A program made the translations under genes and the position numbers. From Paraburkholderia diazotrophica (lineage in GTDB: Bacteria > Pseudomonadota > Gammaproteobacteria > Burkholderiales > Burkholderiaceae), in contig NZ_FNYE01000050.1 in NCBI RefSeq assembly GCF_900108945.1, forward strand, positions 1 through 50,535: a stretch of 50,535 bases of DNA, given 5' to 3'. The notes below the pieces were generated by a model that did not search any database, was not told where the DNA came from, and saw only the letters and a program-made list of their open reading frames with translations. Of this stretch, positions 25,485 through 33,588 are shown in pieces; positions within the stretch are counted from its first letter, which is position 1, and every line of letters begins with the position of its first letter.

Positions 25485-26207
25485 TTATCGGATCTCGGCC
25501 TGGTAGATGAATTCACTGGCGGGCCCGCGCGAGCGGCGCCATTCCAGCGGCTGCCTGTCGTAGCCATACGCGAGTCGCTCGATCACGACGGCAGGCGTAC
25601 CCGGTTCGATGCGCAACAGCCGTGCATGCAGCGGGTCGATCGCTTCGACGGTCAGGGTTTCCGTGGCGGAGGCCACGACCTGATTGCACTGTGCCTCATA
25701 CACGGGATACAGCAGATCACCGACTTCGTTGAGATCCATCTGCGCAAACGCGGCAAAACGGACGTAGGGCAGCCAGATTTCTTCGGCCAGCATCGGCACA
25801 TCGTCGATCAGACGCAGGCGCGACATCTGGATCACGCGCGCGCTACTCGATATCTGCAATGTTGCGGCGACCGCGGAGGGCGCATCGACAACCTCGCGGC
25901 GCAAGATGCGGCTCTCCGGAATGCGCCGTTCGCCCTGCCGCGTCTGGAAGCGGAAGAAGCGAAACAGCGAACTGTCGAAGCTCGCCCGACGCACGAATGT
26001 CCCTCTGCCCTGGAAACGCTCGAGCAGGCCTTCCGCGACGAGCAGATCGACGGCCTTTCGGACCGTGCCGACGGCCACGTCATAGCTCTTCGCGAGTGCC
26101 TGCTCGGTGGGAATCGCTTCGCCGGGCTTCCAGTGGCGTGCCGCGATCAGGGCAACCATTTCATCGCGCAAACGCTGGTAGCGCGGCAACCGGTCATCGG
26201 CGTGCAT
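25485..26207 (-). CDS. GntR-family regulator with UTRA domain (HutC subfamily)
   Basis: 240 residues, ATG at 26207 with GAGGAA upstream. Residues about 5-72 are the winged helix (PRYQRLRDEMVALI, then EQALAKSYDVAVGTVRKAV, then LERFQGRGTFV). Residues about 95-235 are the UTRA effector domain (MSRLRLIDDVPMLAEEIWLP and the conserved late YGYDRQPLEWRRS). It is 51 bp upstream of the MFS/amidohydrolase pair and divergent from a second MFS gene, so it probably represses both transcripts through the palindromes in the spacer. Confidence 0.92.
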   Translation of the reverse strand: MHADDRLPRYQRLRDEMVALIAARHWKPGEAIPTEQALAKSYDVAVGTVRKAVDLLVAEGLLERFQGRGTFVRRASFDSSLFRFFRFQTRQGERRIPESRILRREVVDAPSAVAATLQISSSARVIQMSRLRLIDDVPMLAEEIWLPYVRFAAFAQMDLNEVGDLLYPVYEAQCNQVVASATETLTVEAIDPLHARLLRIEPGTPAVVIERLAYGYDRQPLEWRRSRGPASEFIYQAEIR

Positions 26208-26225
26208 CGTATTCCTCCATCGGAT

Positions 26226-26352
26226 TCATATATATGATTTCACGAATCGCGTTCCAGTCGGATCGGGGATAACCCTCGAAACCCTGTATTTCCTATAACG
26301 ACGGGTTTCTACCGATTGTTGCCAGACCGCACACAACTAAACATATATATGA
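26226..26352. promoter_or_regulatory. Two palindromic boxes in the GntR/MFS divergent spacer
   Basis: TCATATATATGA (26226-26237) is a perfect palindrome just upstream of the GntR gene. ACATATATATGAA (26341-26353) is nearly the same and overlaps the likely -10 region of the divergent MFS gene (a TTGCCA at 26319-26324 could be its -35). AT-rich palindromes of this size fit HutC/UTRA operators. The arrangement allows one repressor to control both directions. Confidence 0.65.
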
Positions 26353-26374
26353 ATTTTGATAACGGAGATGTGTT

Positions 26375-27679
26375 GTGAGCCAAATCCAGACCGCTGAGCA
26401 GGCAGTCGTGAAGAAAATCGCCTGGCGGCTCATGCCGCTGTTGGTCGTGATGTTCCTTATCGCCTTCATCGACAGGCAGAATGTCGGATTCGCCAAGCTG
26501 CAGATGGTGCACGCACTGGGAATGTCGGAAGCGTCGTATGGCCTGGGCGCGTCGCTTTTCTTCATCGGCTATCTGCTGTTCGAAGTGCCCAGCACGCTCG
26601 CGCTGCATCGCTTCGGTGCGCGCCTGTGGCTCGCGCGCATCATGGTGACGTGGGGTGCCATTACGATAGCGATGGCATTCACACGTTCGATGGAGCTCTT
26701 CTATGTGTTCCGGTTCGCGCTGGGTGTCGCGGAAGCCGGCTTCTATCCGGGCGTGATCTTTTATCTGACGCTGTGGTTTCCGCAAAGTCATCGCACCCGC
26801 ATGCTCGGCTTCTTTACACTCGGCAGTGCGCTCGCCAACATGCTCGGCTCGCTCGCCGGAGGCTTGCTGCTGTCGCTCGACGGCAACCTTGGCCTCGCTG
26901 GGTGGCAGTGGGTATTCGTGGCGACGGGCGCGCCCGCGATCGTCGTTGCACTGGTGGCGTTGCGTTTCCTGCCTGAGTCAGTCGAACGCGCTCCGTTCCT
27001 GTCCGACGAGGAGAAAGATGTGATAGTCACGGCGCTGCGTCGCGAGGCGCCGACGCAAGCCGTCGCTGAGCATCCGTGGCGGGCGCTGGTCGACAGGCGC
27101 GTGCTGATGTTTGCGTGCGGCTATATGCTGATGTCCACGTCGCTCTATGGCGTGACGTACTGGCTGCCGACACTGCTCAAAAGCGGCGGCGTTTCGCATT
27201 CGTCGCTCAACGGCCTGCTCAACATGATTCCGTGGATGCTCGCCGCGCTGCTTCTGCTGTGGCTGCCCGCGAAACTGAAACGCGAGGGCGTGGTCCTCAA
27301 GGCAATGGCGATGGTGGCAGGCATCGGCGTGATCGGCTTCGCGCTAAGTCTCGTGCTGCCGGGCCTGCCGCTGCGGTTCGCCGCGCTTGTGTTGGGCGGC
27401 GCATGCATTCCGCTGCTGTATCCGTGCTTCTGGTCGCTGCCTCCGCGTTACTTTGCGGGTGCCCGTGCTGCGGCGAGTATCGCGGCGATCAATTCGATCG
27501 GCAACCTCGGCGGCTTCTTCGCGCAGAACCTGATGCCCTACGTCGGCAAGGCCGCGGGCAACGCGAGCGCCCCTATGCTGGTGCCCGTCGTCTGCCTGAC
27601 GCTGCTTGGACTGGGCATGTCGATCGCGTCGGCGCGCAGTGGATCGGGCGCGCGCGTGCGAGTAACTGCGAGACAGTGA
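26375..27679 (+). CDS. MFS transporter, anion:cation symporter family
   Basis: 434 residues from a GTG with CGGAG eight bases upstream. MPLLVVMFLIAFIDRQNVGFAKL in helix 1 region and GVAEAGFYPGVIFYLTLWFP in helices 4-5 are signatures of the anion:cation symporter family (relatives of tartrate, hexuronate, phthalate and allantoate carriers). About 12 membrane segments. It is transcribed divergently from the UTRA regulator. The downstream sequence begins with an insertion-sequence fragment eight bases after its stop, so any further operon genes may have been lost. Confidence 0.92.
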   Translation: MSQIQTAEQAVVKKIAWRLMPLLVVMFLIAFIDRQNVGFAKLQMVHALGMSEASYGLGASLFFIGYLLFEVPSTLALHRFGARLWLARIMVTWGAITIAMAFTRSMELFYVFRFALGVAEAGFYPGVIFYLTLWFPQSHRTRMLGFFTLGSALANMLGSLAGGLLLSLDGNLGLAGWQWVFVATGAPAIVVALVALRFLPESVERAPFLSDEEKDVIVTALRREAPTQAVAEHPWRALVDRRVLMFACGYMLMSTSLYGVTYWLPTLLKSGGVSHSSLNGLLNMIPWMLAALLLLWLPAKLKREGVVLKAMAMVAGIGVIGFALSLVLPGLPLRFAALVLGGACIPLLYPCFWSLPPRYFAGARAAASIAAINSIGNLGGFFAQNLMPYVGKAAGNASAPMLVPVVCLTLLGLGMSIASARSGSGARVRVTARQ

Positions 27680-27686
27680 GCCAAAG

Positions 27687-28178
27687 ATGGCGAAAAGGCG
27701 AGCGCACCCGACGCCTTCCGATCAGGCCAACCAGCTGCGACACGACCGGCCCGCGCGCAAGGTTCTGAAGTCCAGCCGCTGGCTGCTGCTGCGCAACCGC
27801 CACAACCTCGGGCCCGAACAGTCGGTGCATCTGAAGGAACTGCTGGCCGCCAACCAGCCGTTGTTATGCGTCTACCTGCTGCGCGACGACCTGAAGCGGC
27901 TTGGGTTCTATCGCAAACCGGCATGGGCGCAAAAGGCCTGGGAACAATGGATCGAGCAGGCCCGGCAAAGCGGGATAGCGGCCCTGCAGCTGTTTGCCCA
28001 GCGCCGGCAAGGCTACTGGCATGGAATCCTGGCGCGCTGTCGCCATCCACTCAATACCAGCATCGCTGAAGGGATCAACAACACCATCAAGGTCATCAAA
28101 CGTCGTGCTTACGGGTACCGCGACGAAGAGTACGTCTTCCTCAAGATCCGCGCCGCGTTCCCCGGTAATCCGCGATGA
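27687..28178 (+). pseudogene. C-terminal fragment of an ISL3-family transposase
   Basis: The frame reads VLKSSRWLLLRNRHNL, then LLRDDLKRLGFYRKPAWAQKAW, then HPLNTSIAEGINNTIKVIK, which is the C-terminal part of ISL3 DDE transposases, including the last catalytic Glu (SIAEGIN). Only about 160 of the usual 400 or more residues remain; the left end is missing and homology seems to begin near 27720. No left terminal repeat or target duplication is visible. The element is immobile unless complemented. Confidence 0.85.
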
Positions 28179-28379
28179 ACCAAAAAAAATCCGACGGAAG
28201 CGCTAACCTGCCCGCAGCAGCGAAGGCTTCTGAACGTCGTATGCGTAGCTTTCCGCATGCCCAGCGACGGATCGAGGGGAAATGACAACGTACAGGTGAT
28301 TGCCGCGGTTCTGCGAGCGGTGTATCGTTCGCCCCGCTCATTCCAGGATTGTTGCCATTCACGCGGAGTCGGTTCAGCG

Positions 28380-28604
28380 GTGCAAACAGATGCGCTTATT
28401 GAGCAGGACATCGTGCATCTCGATCGGGTTTTGCGCGCGTTCGTTTTCCGACGCACTGCCGACGCCACCACGACGGCGTACTGGCGCAACCGGCTTCACA
28501 CGCTTTTCCAGTCACTACATCTCTCCGACTATCAACTTCACCGGATCCAGGAGCTCATGCATGAGCTTCACGAGTTCGAGCAACATGGTATGCGCGACCG
28601 TTAG
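28380..28604 (+). CDS. Small hypothetical helical protein
   Basis: 74 residues if started at the GTG at 28380, or 115 from an ATG at 28257. The C-terminal part (DIVHLDRVLRAFVFRR, then YWRNRLHTLFQSLHLS, then HRIQELMHELHEFE) is helical, charged and has high-GC third positions, unlike a chance frame. No family is recognised. It ends four bases before another short frame, which suggests a two-gene unit. Confidence 0.45.
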   Translation: MQTDALIEQDIVHLDRVLRAFVFRRTADATTTAYWRNRLHTLFQSLHLSDYQLHRIQELMHELHEFEQHGMRDR

Positions 28605-28608
28605 CGCC

Positions 28609-28758
28609 ATGAACGCGGAGTGTGCCATCGCGATCGCAGCGATATCTGCCTTCCAGGCAACCGACGACAAACAACAACAGGTTGCGATCGTAGTAGTGCA
28701 GAGCGTGCCAATGCTTGAGATACCTGCTGACCTGGAAGATCCACTCAGATTGACATGA
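28609..28758 (+). CDS. Very small hypothetical protein
   Basis: 49 residues, ATG at 28609 immediately after the TAG of the preceding small gene, ending at 28758 convergent with the ATP-grasp gene. The sequence is acidic and hydrophobic (AIAIAAISAFQATDD, then VAIVVVQSVPMLEIPA). No family is recognised and the Shine-Dalgarno is poor, so translation could depend on coupling to the upstream gene. Confidence 0.3.
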   Translation: MNAECAIAIAAISAFQATDDKQQQVAIVVVQSVPMLEIPADLEDPLRLT

Positions 28759-28771
28759 AGGACCGCTCCAC

Positions 28772-29668
28772 TTAAGCGACGGAGTAGTTGGCGTTTTTCA
28801 GGATACTTCCCCACTCATAATCGCAGTGATCGGGAGTATAGGGCATCGTCCCGCCGCCGGGCGTAAACGTCAGCTCTCCGAAAAATATCTGCCCGTCATG
28901 CGCGTAGAGATCCACGCGCACGTAGCCGAGCCCATCGGCCAGCAGCATGGCAACATTGCTCAGTTCGTCCCAATTCGACGGTCGCGCCACGGCGCGCTCG
29001 CTGCGCGCGTAGTCGCCCCACGCCAGCTCAAGCCTGTTCCACCGGGGGTCATAGACATCGGCGCAAGGTTTGCCAAAACGATCGGAAATGATACCCGTAT
29101 AAATTATCGGACCGTCTGGACCGTGGCCGAACATGTGCATTTTGTAATCAGCCGGAACGGTGCCCGAGCGGTCGAGAAGCAGGGTCTCAAAGAAGATCCG
29201 TGGCTGAATGCCCTTATAGTGCTGCTCACGCGCGACCCGGTAATAGTCAATGCTCAACCATCTGTCGGCAAGGCGACGCAATTCTCCGAACGATCTTTTC
29301 GACTTGTCCCAGACGACTTCGACGAAGTTGGAACCGTGATTCGCTTTCATGACGAACGATGAGGGAAGTGAGTCGAAAACCTCTTCCGTAAAAACGTCGG
29401 GGGCCGCAAGCAACGGAATAAGGTGCTTCTCCCCGATGCGTTCCCTCACGTATTCGCGAACCCTCAGCTTGTCGGTCAGACTGCTCCAGCGCGGATCCGG
29501 GTGCAGGCATCGCATCAGAATCATTTCGTTGAAAGCCGTCGGATGCTTCATGTTCGGGAACCGCCCGATTCTTCGACGATGGGAAAGAGCCAAATACAAA
29601 TCGTCGGGCATAAGCGACGCTGCACCTTTGATCACGCGACGCGCGCTCCTGAAGAAGAGATTGTTCAT
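28772..29668 (-). CDS. TupA-like ATP-grasp protein of a polysaccharide locus
   Basis: 298 residues from the ATG at 29668 with GTGGAGGA upstream. TDKLRVREYVRERIGEKHLIP, PSSFVMKANHGSNFVEVV and GYVRVDLYAHDGQIFFGELTF are the conserved segments of the TupA-like ATP-grasp family, with Lys of FVMKANHGS contacting ATP and Asp/Glu of RVDLY and FGELT binding magnesium. Such proteins sit in capsule and exopolysaccharide clusters and are thought to ligate amino acids or similar groups to sugars. Two glycosyltransferases follow on the opposite strand. The acceptor is unknown. Confidence 0.88.
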   Translation of the reverse strand: MNNLFFRSARRVIKGAASLMPDDLYLALSHRRRIGRFPNMKHPTAFNEMILMRCLHPDPRWSSLTDKLRVREYVRERIGEKHLIPLLAAPDVFTEEVFDSLPSSFVMKANHGSNFVEVVWDKSKRSFGELRRLADRWLSIDYYRVAREQHYKGIQPRIFFETLLLDRSGTVPADYKMHMFGHGPDGPIIYTGIISDRFGKPCADVYDPRWNRLELAWGDYARSERAVARPSNWDELSNVAMLLADGLGYVRVDLYAHDGQIFFGELTFTPGGGTMPYTPDHCDYEWGSILKNANYSVA

Positions 29669-30172
29669 GGTTTTGTGTCCTCCACATGCGCTAACTGCCT
29701 GCTCGGCAACTGAAAGCCTGGATGTCCGCAATCAGCACTTCGCCTCCACGTCAGTCGGCGCAGGAACCTGTGCATAAATCACGCCAGCCGCCATTTGCAG
29801 CTCACCGCGCCTGGTGGGATTAGTGGCTATGTTGGAAAGCACCCGTTTCGCATGAAATCGGTTATTGACCCAACGTTCATGCGGGTTATCGATGGCGCAA
29901 ATGACCCAGATTCTGGCGTAAGGAGGCACTGGTCAAAATGTAAAAAAGGGGCGGCGTCCGTCGCTCTTTCTGGTAGCCAGGAACTATGCCGACGCCTTTG
30001 AGGCGAGGCGTGGCTGACGAGGCCAGTCCAATGATTGCAGTTGGAGACGGTTTTTTTGCCTCTGGGCGGTAGGCCGACCGCATTGAGTCAATTCGTTCGT
30101 GCGGACAGACTTCCCGCGCCTTCACGCAGCAGCAGCGAAATTCGACGTATCGCGCTTGGTGAGACCGCTTCT
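29669..30172. other. AT-richer divergent spacer between ATP-grasp and glycosyltransferase genes
   Basis: About 500 bp with no supported gene. Base composition is visibly less GC-rich than the flanking metabolic operons. It must hold the divergent promoters; no strong -35/-10 pair could be fixed. A T-run follows GGAGACGG near 30043-30058, but no convincing stem precedes it. Confidence 0.4.
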
Positions 30173-31351
30173 ATGCGCATTCAATTCGTTATCGGCAACC
30201 TGAGCGACTATCACATACCACGCTATCGCGCGCTCGTGCAGCTCGCGTTGAGACACGGATGTCAGGTATCCCTCGTAGAGCTGTTCGAATACACCAGCTT
30301 CTATGACTATCCGCAAAGCGATCGCGGGGCGTTCCTGCAAGATGTGCCGTCCGAGATGATTACAGTCTTCAAAGGTACCGTTGCAGGCCGCAAGCATTGG
30401 CTGACGGTGGCGGCCCGGCTCGGCGTGATCGTCCGTGCCACGCGCCCCGACGTTGTCATCACGCTCGGCTACAACACCAGCTATTCCATTTACTTGTGTC
30501 TGCTGAGGACGCTGACGCATCGATTCAAGCTGATCTATATGTCGGACTCGAAGGCTGACGACGGCAAACGGCACCGACTCAAGGAAGCCTTAAAAAGAAT
30601 CCTCGTCTCACGCTTCGATGGTGCACTTGTGGCCGGTGAGAAGCATCGTCGATACGCTGAGTCGCTCGGCATTCCCTTGCAGCGGTCACGTGTCGGCTTT
30701 GATGTCATCGACGTTGCGTACTTCCGCGACGCCGCAAGGCACGCACGCGCGCACGCCGACAGCGAACGATGCCGCTTCGCCTTGCCGACGCGATACGTGC
30801 TTTGCGTGAGCCGCTTTGTGAAGCGCAAGAATGTACCGCTCGTTTTGGAAGCGTTCGCCCGCTCAGGGCTTGCGCAAAGAGGGTTGTCCCTCGTCCTGGT
30901 CGGGCAGGGTCCGCTCGAGCAGACGATACGCGAAAAGGTTGCCGCGCTCGGGCTAAACGAGCAAGTCCTGATTTTCAGGGCGGTTCTGAACAGCGACATG
31001 CCGGCCTTTTATGCCCTCGCCGACTTCATTGTGCTCGCCAGCGCATTCGACCAGTGGGGGCTGTGCGTCAACGAGGCGATGGCTGCGGGGCGGCCAGCGA
31101 TCGTGTCGCAGACTTGCGGATGCGCGAACGAAGTCGTGTACGACGGAATCAACGGTTTCATCGTTCGACCCGGCGACGTCGAGCAGCTCGCGAAGAAAAT
31201 GAGGCAGCTCGCCGAAGACCATGCGCTTCGCGAAAAGCTCGCCCGCGACGCAGAAACAACAATCCATGGCTGGACACCTGAACTCTTCGCCGAAAACGCG
31301 CTCGCTCTCGCAAACGTGTGCCTAAAACGCAGTGACGCGCACGCAAGCTGA
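30173..31351 (+). CDS. Glycosyltransferase family 4 protein
   Basis: 392 residues from the MRIQFVIGNLSDYHIPRY start at 30173; an in-frame start at 30035 adds 46 residues without similarity. GT-B fold: the C-terminal donor domain has YVLCVSRFVKRKNVPLVLEAF, LVLVGQGPLE and LASAFDQWGLCVNEAMAAG, the E-x7-E-type region that binds the nucleotide sugar. It is likely a cytoplasmic-face enzyme building a surface polysaccharide repeat. It is followed 109 bp later by a second glycosyltransferase. Confidence 0.9.
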   Translation: MRIQFVIGNLSDYHIPRYRALVQLALRHGCQVSLVELFEYTSFYDYPQSDRGAFLQDVPSEMITVFKGTVAGRKHWLTVAARLGVIVRATRPDVVITLGYNTSYSIYLCLLRTLTHRFKLIYMSDSKADDGKRHRLKEALKRILVSRFDGALVAGEKHRRYAESLGIPLQRSRVGFDVIDVAYFRDAARHARAHADSERCRFALPTRYVLCVSRFVKRKNVPLVLEAFARSGLAQRGLSLVLVGQGPLEQTIREKVAALGLNEQVLIFRAVLNSDMPAFYALADFIVLASAFDQWGLCVNEAMAAGRPAIVSQTCGCANEVVYDGINGFIVRPGDVEQLAKKMRQLAEDHALREKLARDAETTIHGWTPELFAENALALANVCLKRSDAHAS

Positions 31352-31460
31352 AAGGGTCGAAAGGGAATGGAAATTGCTGAATGGGAATTGCTCCCCATCC
31401 CCGCAATGCTGTTAGAAGACGCATTGGCAGGGCCGACCGCGATTTAAAGGATTCAATTTC

Positions 31461-32672
31461 ATGGGTTTGCGAATTCTTCACGCCATCATCACGGTCAATC
31501 CTGCATATGGCGGGCCGATTGAGGGAATCGTTCAGGCGGCTCGCGAGCATCGGCGCAGAGGAAATTCAATCGAGATCCTCACGCTCGACGGACCGGACGA
31601 GCGCTCACTCGATCAGTGCGAGATTATCTGCCACCCCGTCGGCCCGGGGTTCGGCAAGTACAGGTATTCCCCCAGGCTGGTCCCATGGCTGCATGCCAAC
31701 GCGCCGAAATACGACCTTGTTATTGTCAACGGCATCTGGAACTACACATCGTTTGGTGTTTGGCGTGCGCTACGCGATTCGGGGGTACCTTATTACGTAT
31801 TCACGCACGGGATGCTGGATCCGTACTTCAAGCAACGCTACCCGTTAAAGCACTTCAAAAAGATGCTCTATTGGCCATGGGCGGACTATCGGGTACTTCG
31901 CGATGCAAATGCCGTGTTCTTTACGTGCGAGGAAGAGCGTCTATTGGCTCGCCAATCGTTCCGCCCGTACCGCTGCAACGAACACGTCGTCAATTACGGC
32001 ACTGCGGGTGCCGTTGGCAATCCAGACACGCAGCGCGAACTTTTCCTGTCGAGTTTTCCGCATCTGCGAGGTAAAAAAAATCTGCTCTTTCTTGGGCGAA
32101 TCCACGAAAAAAAGGGAATCGACCTTACTCTGAAAGCGCTGGCTCAATGTGTGAAAGACACTCCGCAAGACAGGATTAACGATGTGCAACTGATCATCGC
32201 CGGCCCCGATGAAGGCGAGTACGCGAGGGTGGTGAAGGCACTGTGCTCCGAGTTGCAGTTGACAGAAAGGGTGACGTGGACGGGAATGCTCGACAACGAG
32301 CTCAAGTGGGGCGCATTCCTTGTATCCGACGCCTTTGTGCTTAACTCGCATCAGGAGAACTTTGGGGTTTCCGTGGCGGAAGCGTTATCTGCGGGGCTGC
32401 CGACGCTGATTACAGACAAGGTCAACATCTGGCGTGAGATCGAACAGTCTCGCGCGGGCTTCGTGGATAAGGACGACCTGGCAGGGGCAGTGCGCTTATT
32501 GCACCGCTGGCTGGGCGCTTCGCGACCTGAGTGGGCCGACATGCGCACGCGCGCCAGACAGTGCTTCACTTCCCGATTTCATATCGCTCAGTCCACGCAA
32601 TCTTTGCTCGACGCACTTGCCCTGTACAAGGAGACCCCGCCAAAGCGGGGGCTCTATGCTGCGAGATGGTGA
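31461..32672 (+). CDS. Glycosyltransferase family 4 protein (second)
   Basis: 403 residues. ILHAIITVNPAYGGPIEGIV is the typical acceptor-domain start with the GG loop; the donor domain has LLFLGRIHEKKGIDLTLKAL, LIIAGPDEGEY and LNSHQENFGVSVAEALSAG. The segment FTHGMLDPYFKQ in the middle is common in exopolysaccharide glycosyltransferases. The gene is somewhat lower in GC than its metabolic neighbours, which fits a horizontally acquired surface-polysaccharide segment. Sugar specificity unknown. Confidence 0.9.
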   Translation: MGLRILHAIITVNPAYGGPIEGIVQAAREHRRRGNSIEILTLDGPDERSLDQCEIICHPVGPGFGKYRYSPRLVPWLHANAPKYDLVIVNGIWNYTSFGVWRALRDSGVPYYVFTHGMLDPYFKQRYPLKHFKKMLYWPWADYRVLRDANAVFFTCEEERLLARQSFRPYRCNEHVVNYGTAGAVGNPDTQRELFLSSFPHLRGKKNLLFLGRIHEKKGIDLTLKALAQCVKDTPQDRINDVQLIIAGPDEGEYARVVKALCSELQLTERVTWTGMLDNELKWGAFLVSDAFVLNSHQENFGVSVAEALSAGLPTLITDKVNIWREIEQSRAGFVDKDDLAGAVRLLHRWLGASRPEWADMRTRARQCFTSRFHIAQSTQSLLDALALYKETPPKRGLYAARW

Positions 32673-32735
32673 GCGTGATCGTTGCCCGCGAGCGCCGGAG
32701 ATGATCGTTCGAAGCATGAGCGCAACTCGTCAGGC

Positions 32736-33011
32736 GTGTCAGTCCCTGCAGTTACCCACACACTCCTGTTCGAGGACCGAATCATCTACCCGGATGGAGC
32801 CATTCTCGAAATGCGCATCTGGCGATTACGGGAGAGCGGCGGCGAACGCGTGAGCGAGGTGAATCATGAGCAAAATGAACGTGCATGTTGGTGGCGCGCG
32901 GGATATGGGTCGTCGATTCGCGCCGGCATTCAACCGTGCGCAGGCAGGCGAGGATTTCGAAGCCGTCTGACCGCGCCGTGGGACGCGGTGACCGCCGAGG
33001 TTTCTTTATGA
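32736..33011 (+). pseudogene. Decayed TumE-TumA-like toxin-antitoxin pair
   Basis: TLLFEDRIIYPDGAILEMRI (about 32757-32816) matches the N-terminus of TumE-type toxins, which normally continue for about 80 more residues, but here the frame soon runs toward the next start. An ATG at 32866 begins MSKMNVHVGGARDMGRRFA, the N-terminus of TumA-type antitoxins, and stops after 34 codons. In another frame, RLTAPWDAVTAEVSL ends at 33011 and resembles a TumA C-terminus. Both genes seem to have lost their middle parts. The order toxin then antitoxin is as in intact pairs. Identification is by recall of the families, not by a search. Confidence 0.5.
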
Positions 33012-33588
33012 CCGAATCGCACACGGCCATGGATGCGCCCGATGCTGATCGTTCGCAATGAGGCGATGTTGGCGTTTAATCCGGCTAGCGACATGTACGC
33101 CTCATGCCTCTTCGCTCGGATCCATCAGTTCGATCAGGAACTGCCCCTTCGAAGGCCATTAACATCGCCACAAAATCGGTCCAGTCGACGCGCCTGCCGT
33201 CGCACAAATCACACAACGTGATCGAAGAAACGAGCGGCCCTCTTCACAGGAATGCTGGGAAGTCACGGTAGCCAGCATCAGTTGCGTCGCTGTATGCGAC
33301 CTCTGTCAAATGATGCTTCCGTGTAAGTTATGCACAGAACGGGTGGATGAGGCTGTAGTCATTACCCGGGTACCTCGAATGAATAGCCCTGTTATAAGGA
33401 GTACATGTCCGATTGCCCTGCTTGAAGTCGGTCGGGACCCGGCATAACACCTGCGCAACATGCCGATCGCTGGCCTGCCGTCCGCAGCTTCGACCTGCGG
33501 GTTGAAACCGCCAACTTTTCGGACGAGATGTACGGTCATCAACGGTTGCCGGCCGCACGGGACGACCGGTTGCGCACGCATCGCCGCA
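33012..33588. other. Debris zone between polysaccharide genes and the IclR-controlled operon
   Basis: No intact gene is present. It includes the frameshifted minus-strand fragment described at 33102-33222, and otherwise only short unrelated frames. Together with the decayed toxin-antitoxin pair it marks the right border of the island-like segment. Confidence 0.5.
33102..33222 (-). pseudogene. Frameshifted C-terminal remnant of a small conserved protein
   Basis: On the minus strand LCDLCDGRRVDWTDFVAMLM AFEG is followed, after a one-base shift, by QFLIELMDPSEEA and a stop codon. This ending (IDGR..W..F..ML..FEG.QF...I.D.SEE) is like the C-terminus of short conserved proteins often seen on plasmids and islands (DUF7713-like, from memory). 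Only the last 40 residues remain. Confidence 0.35.
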
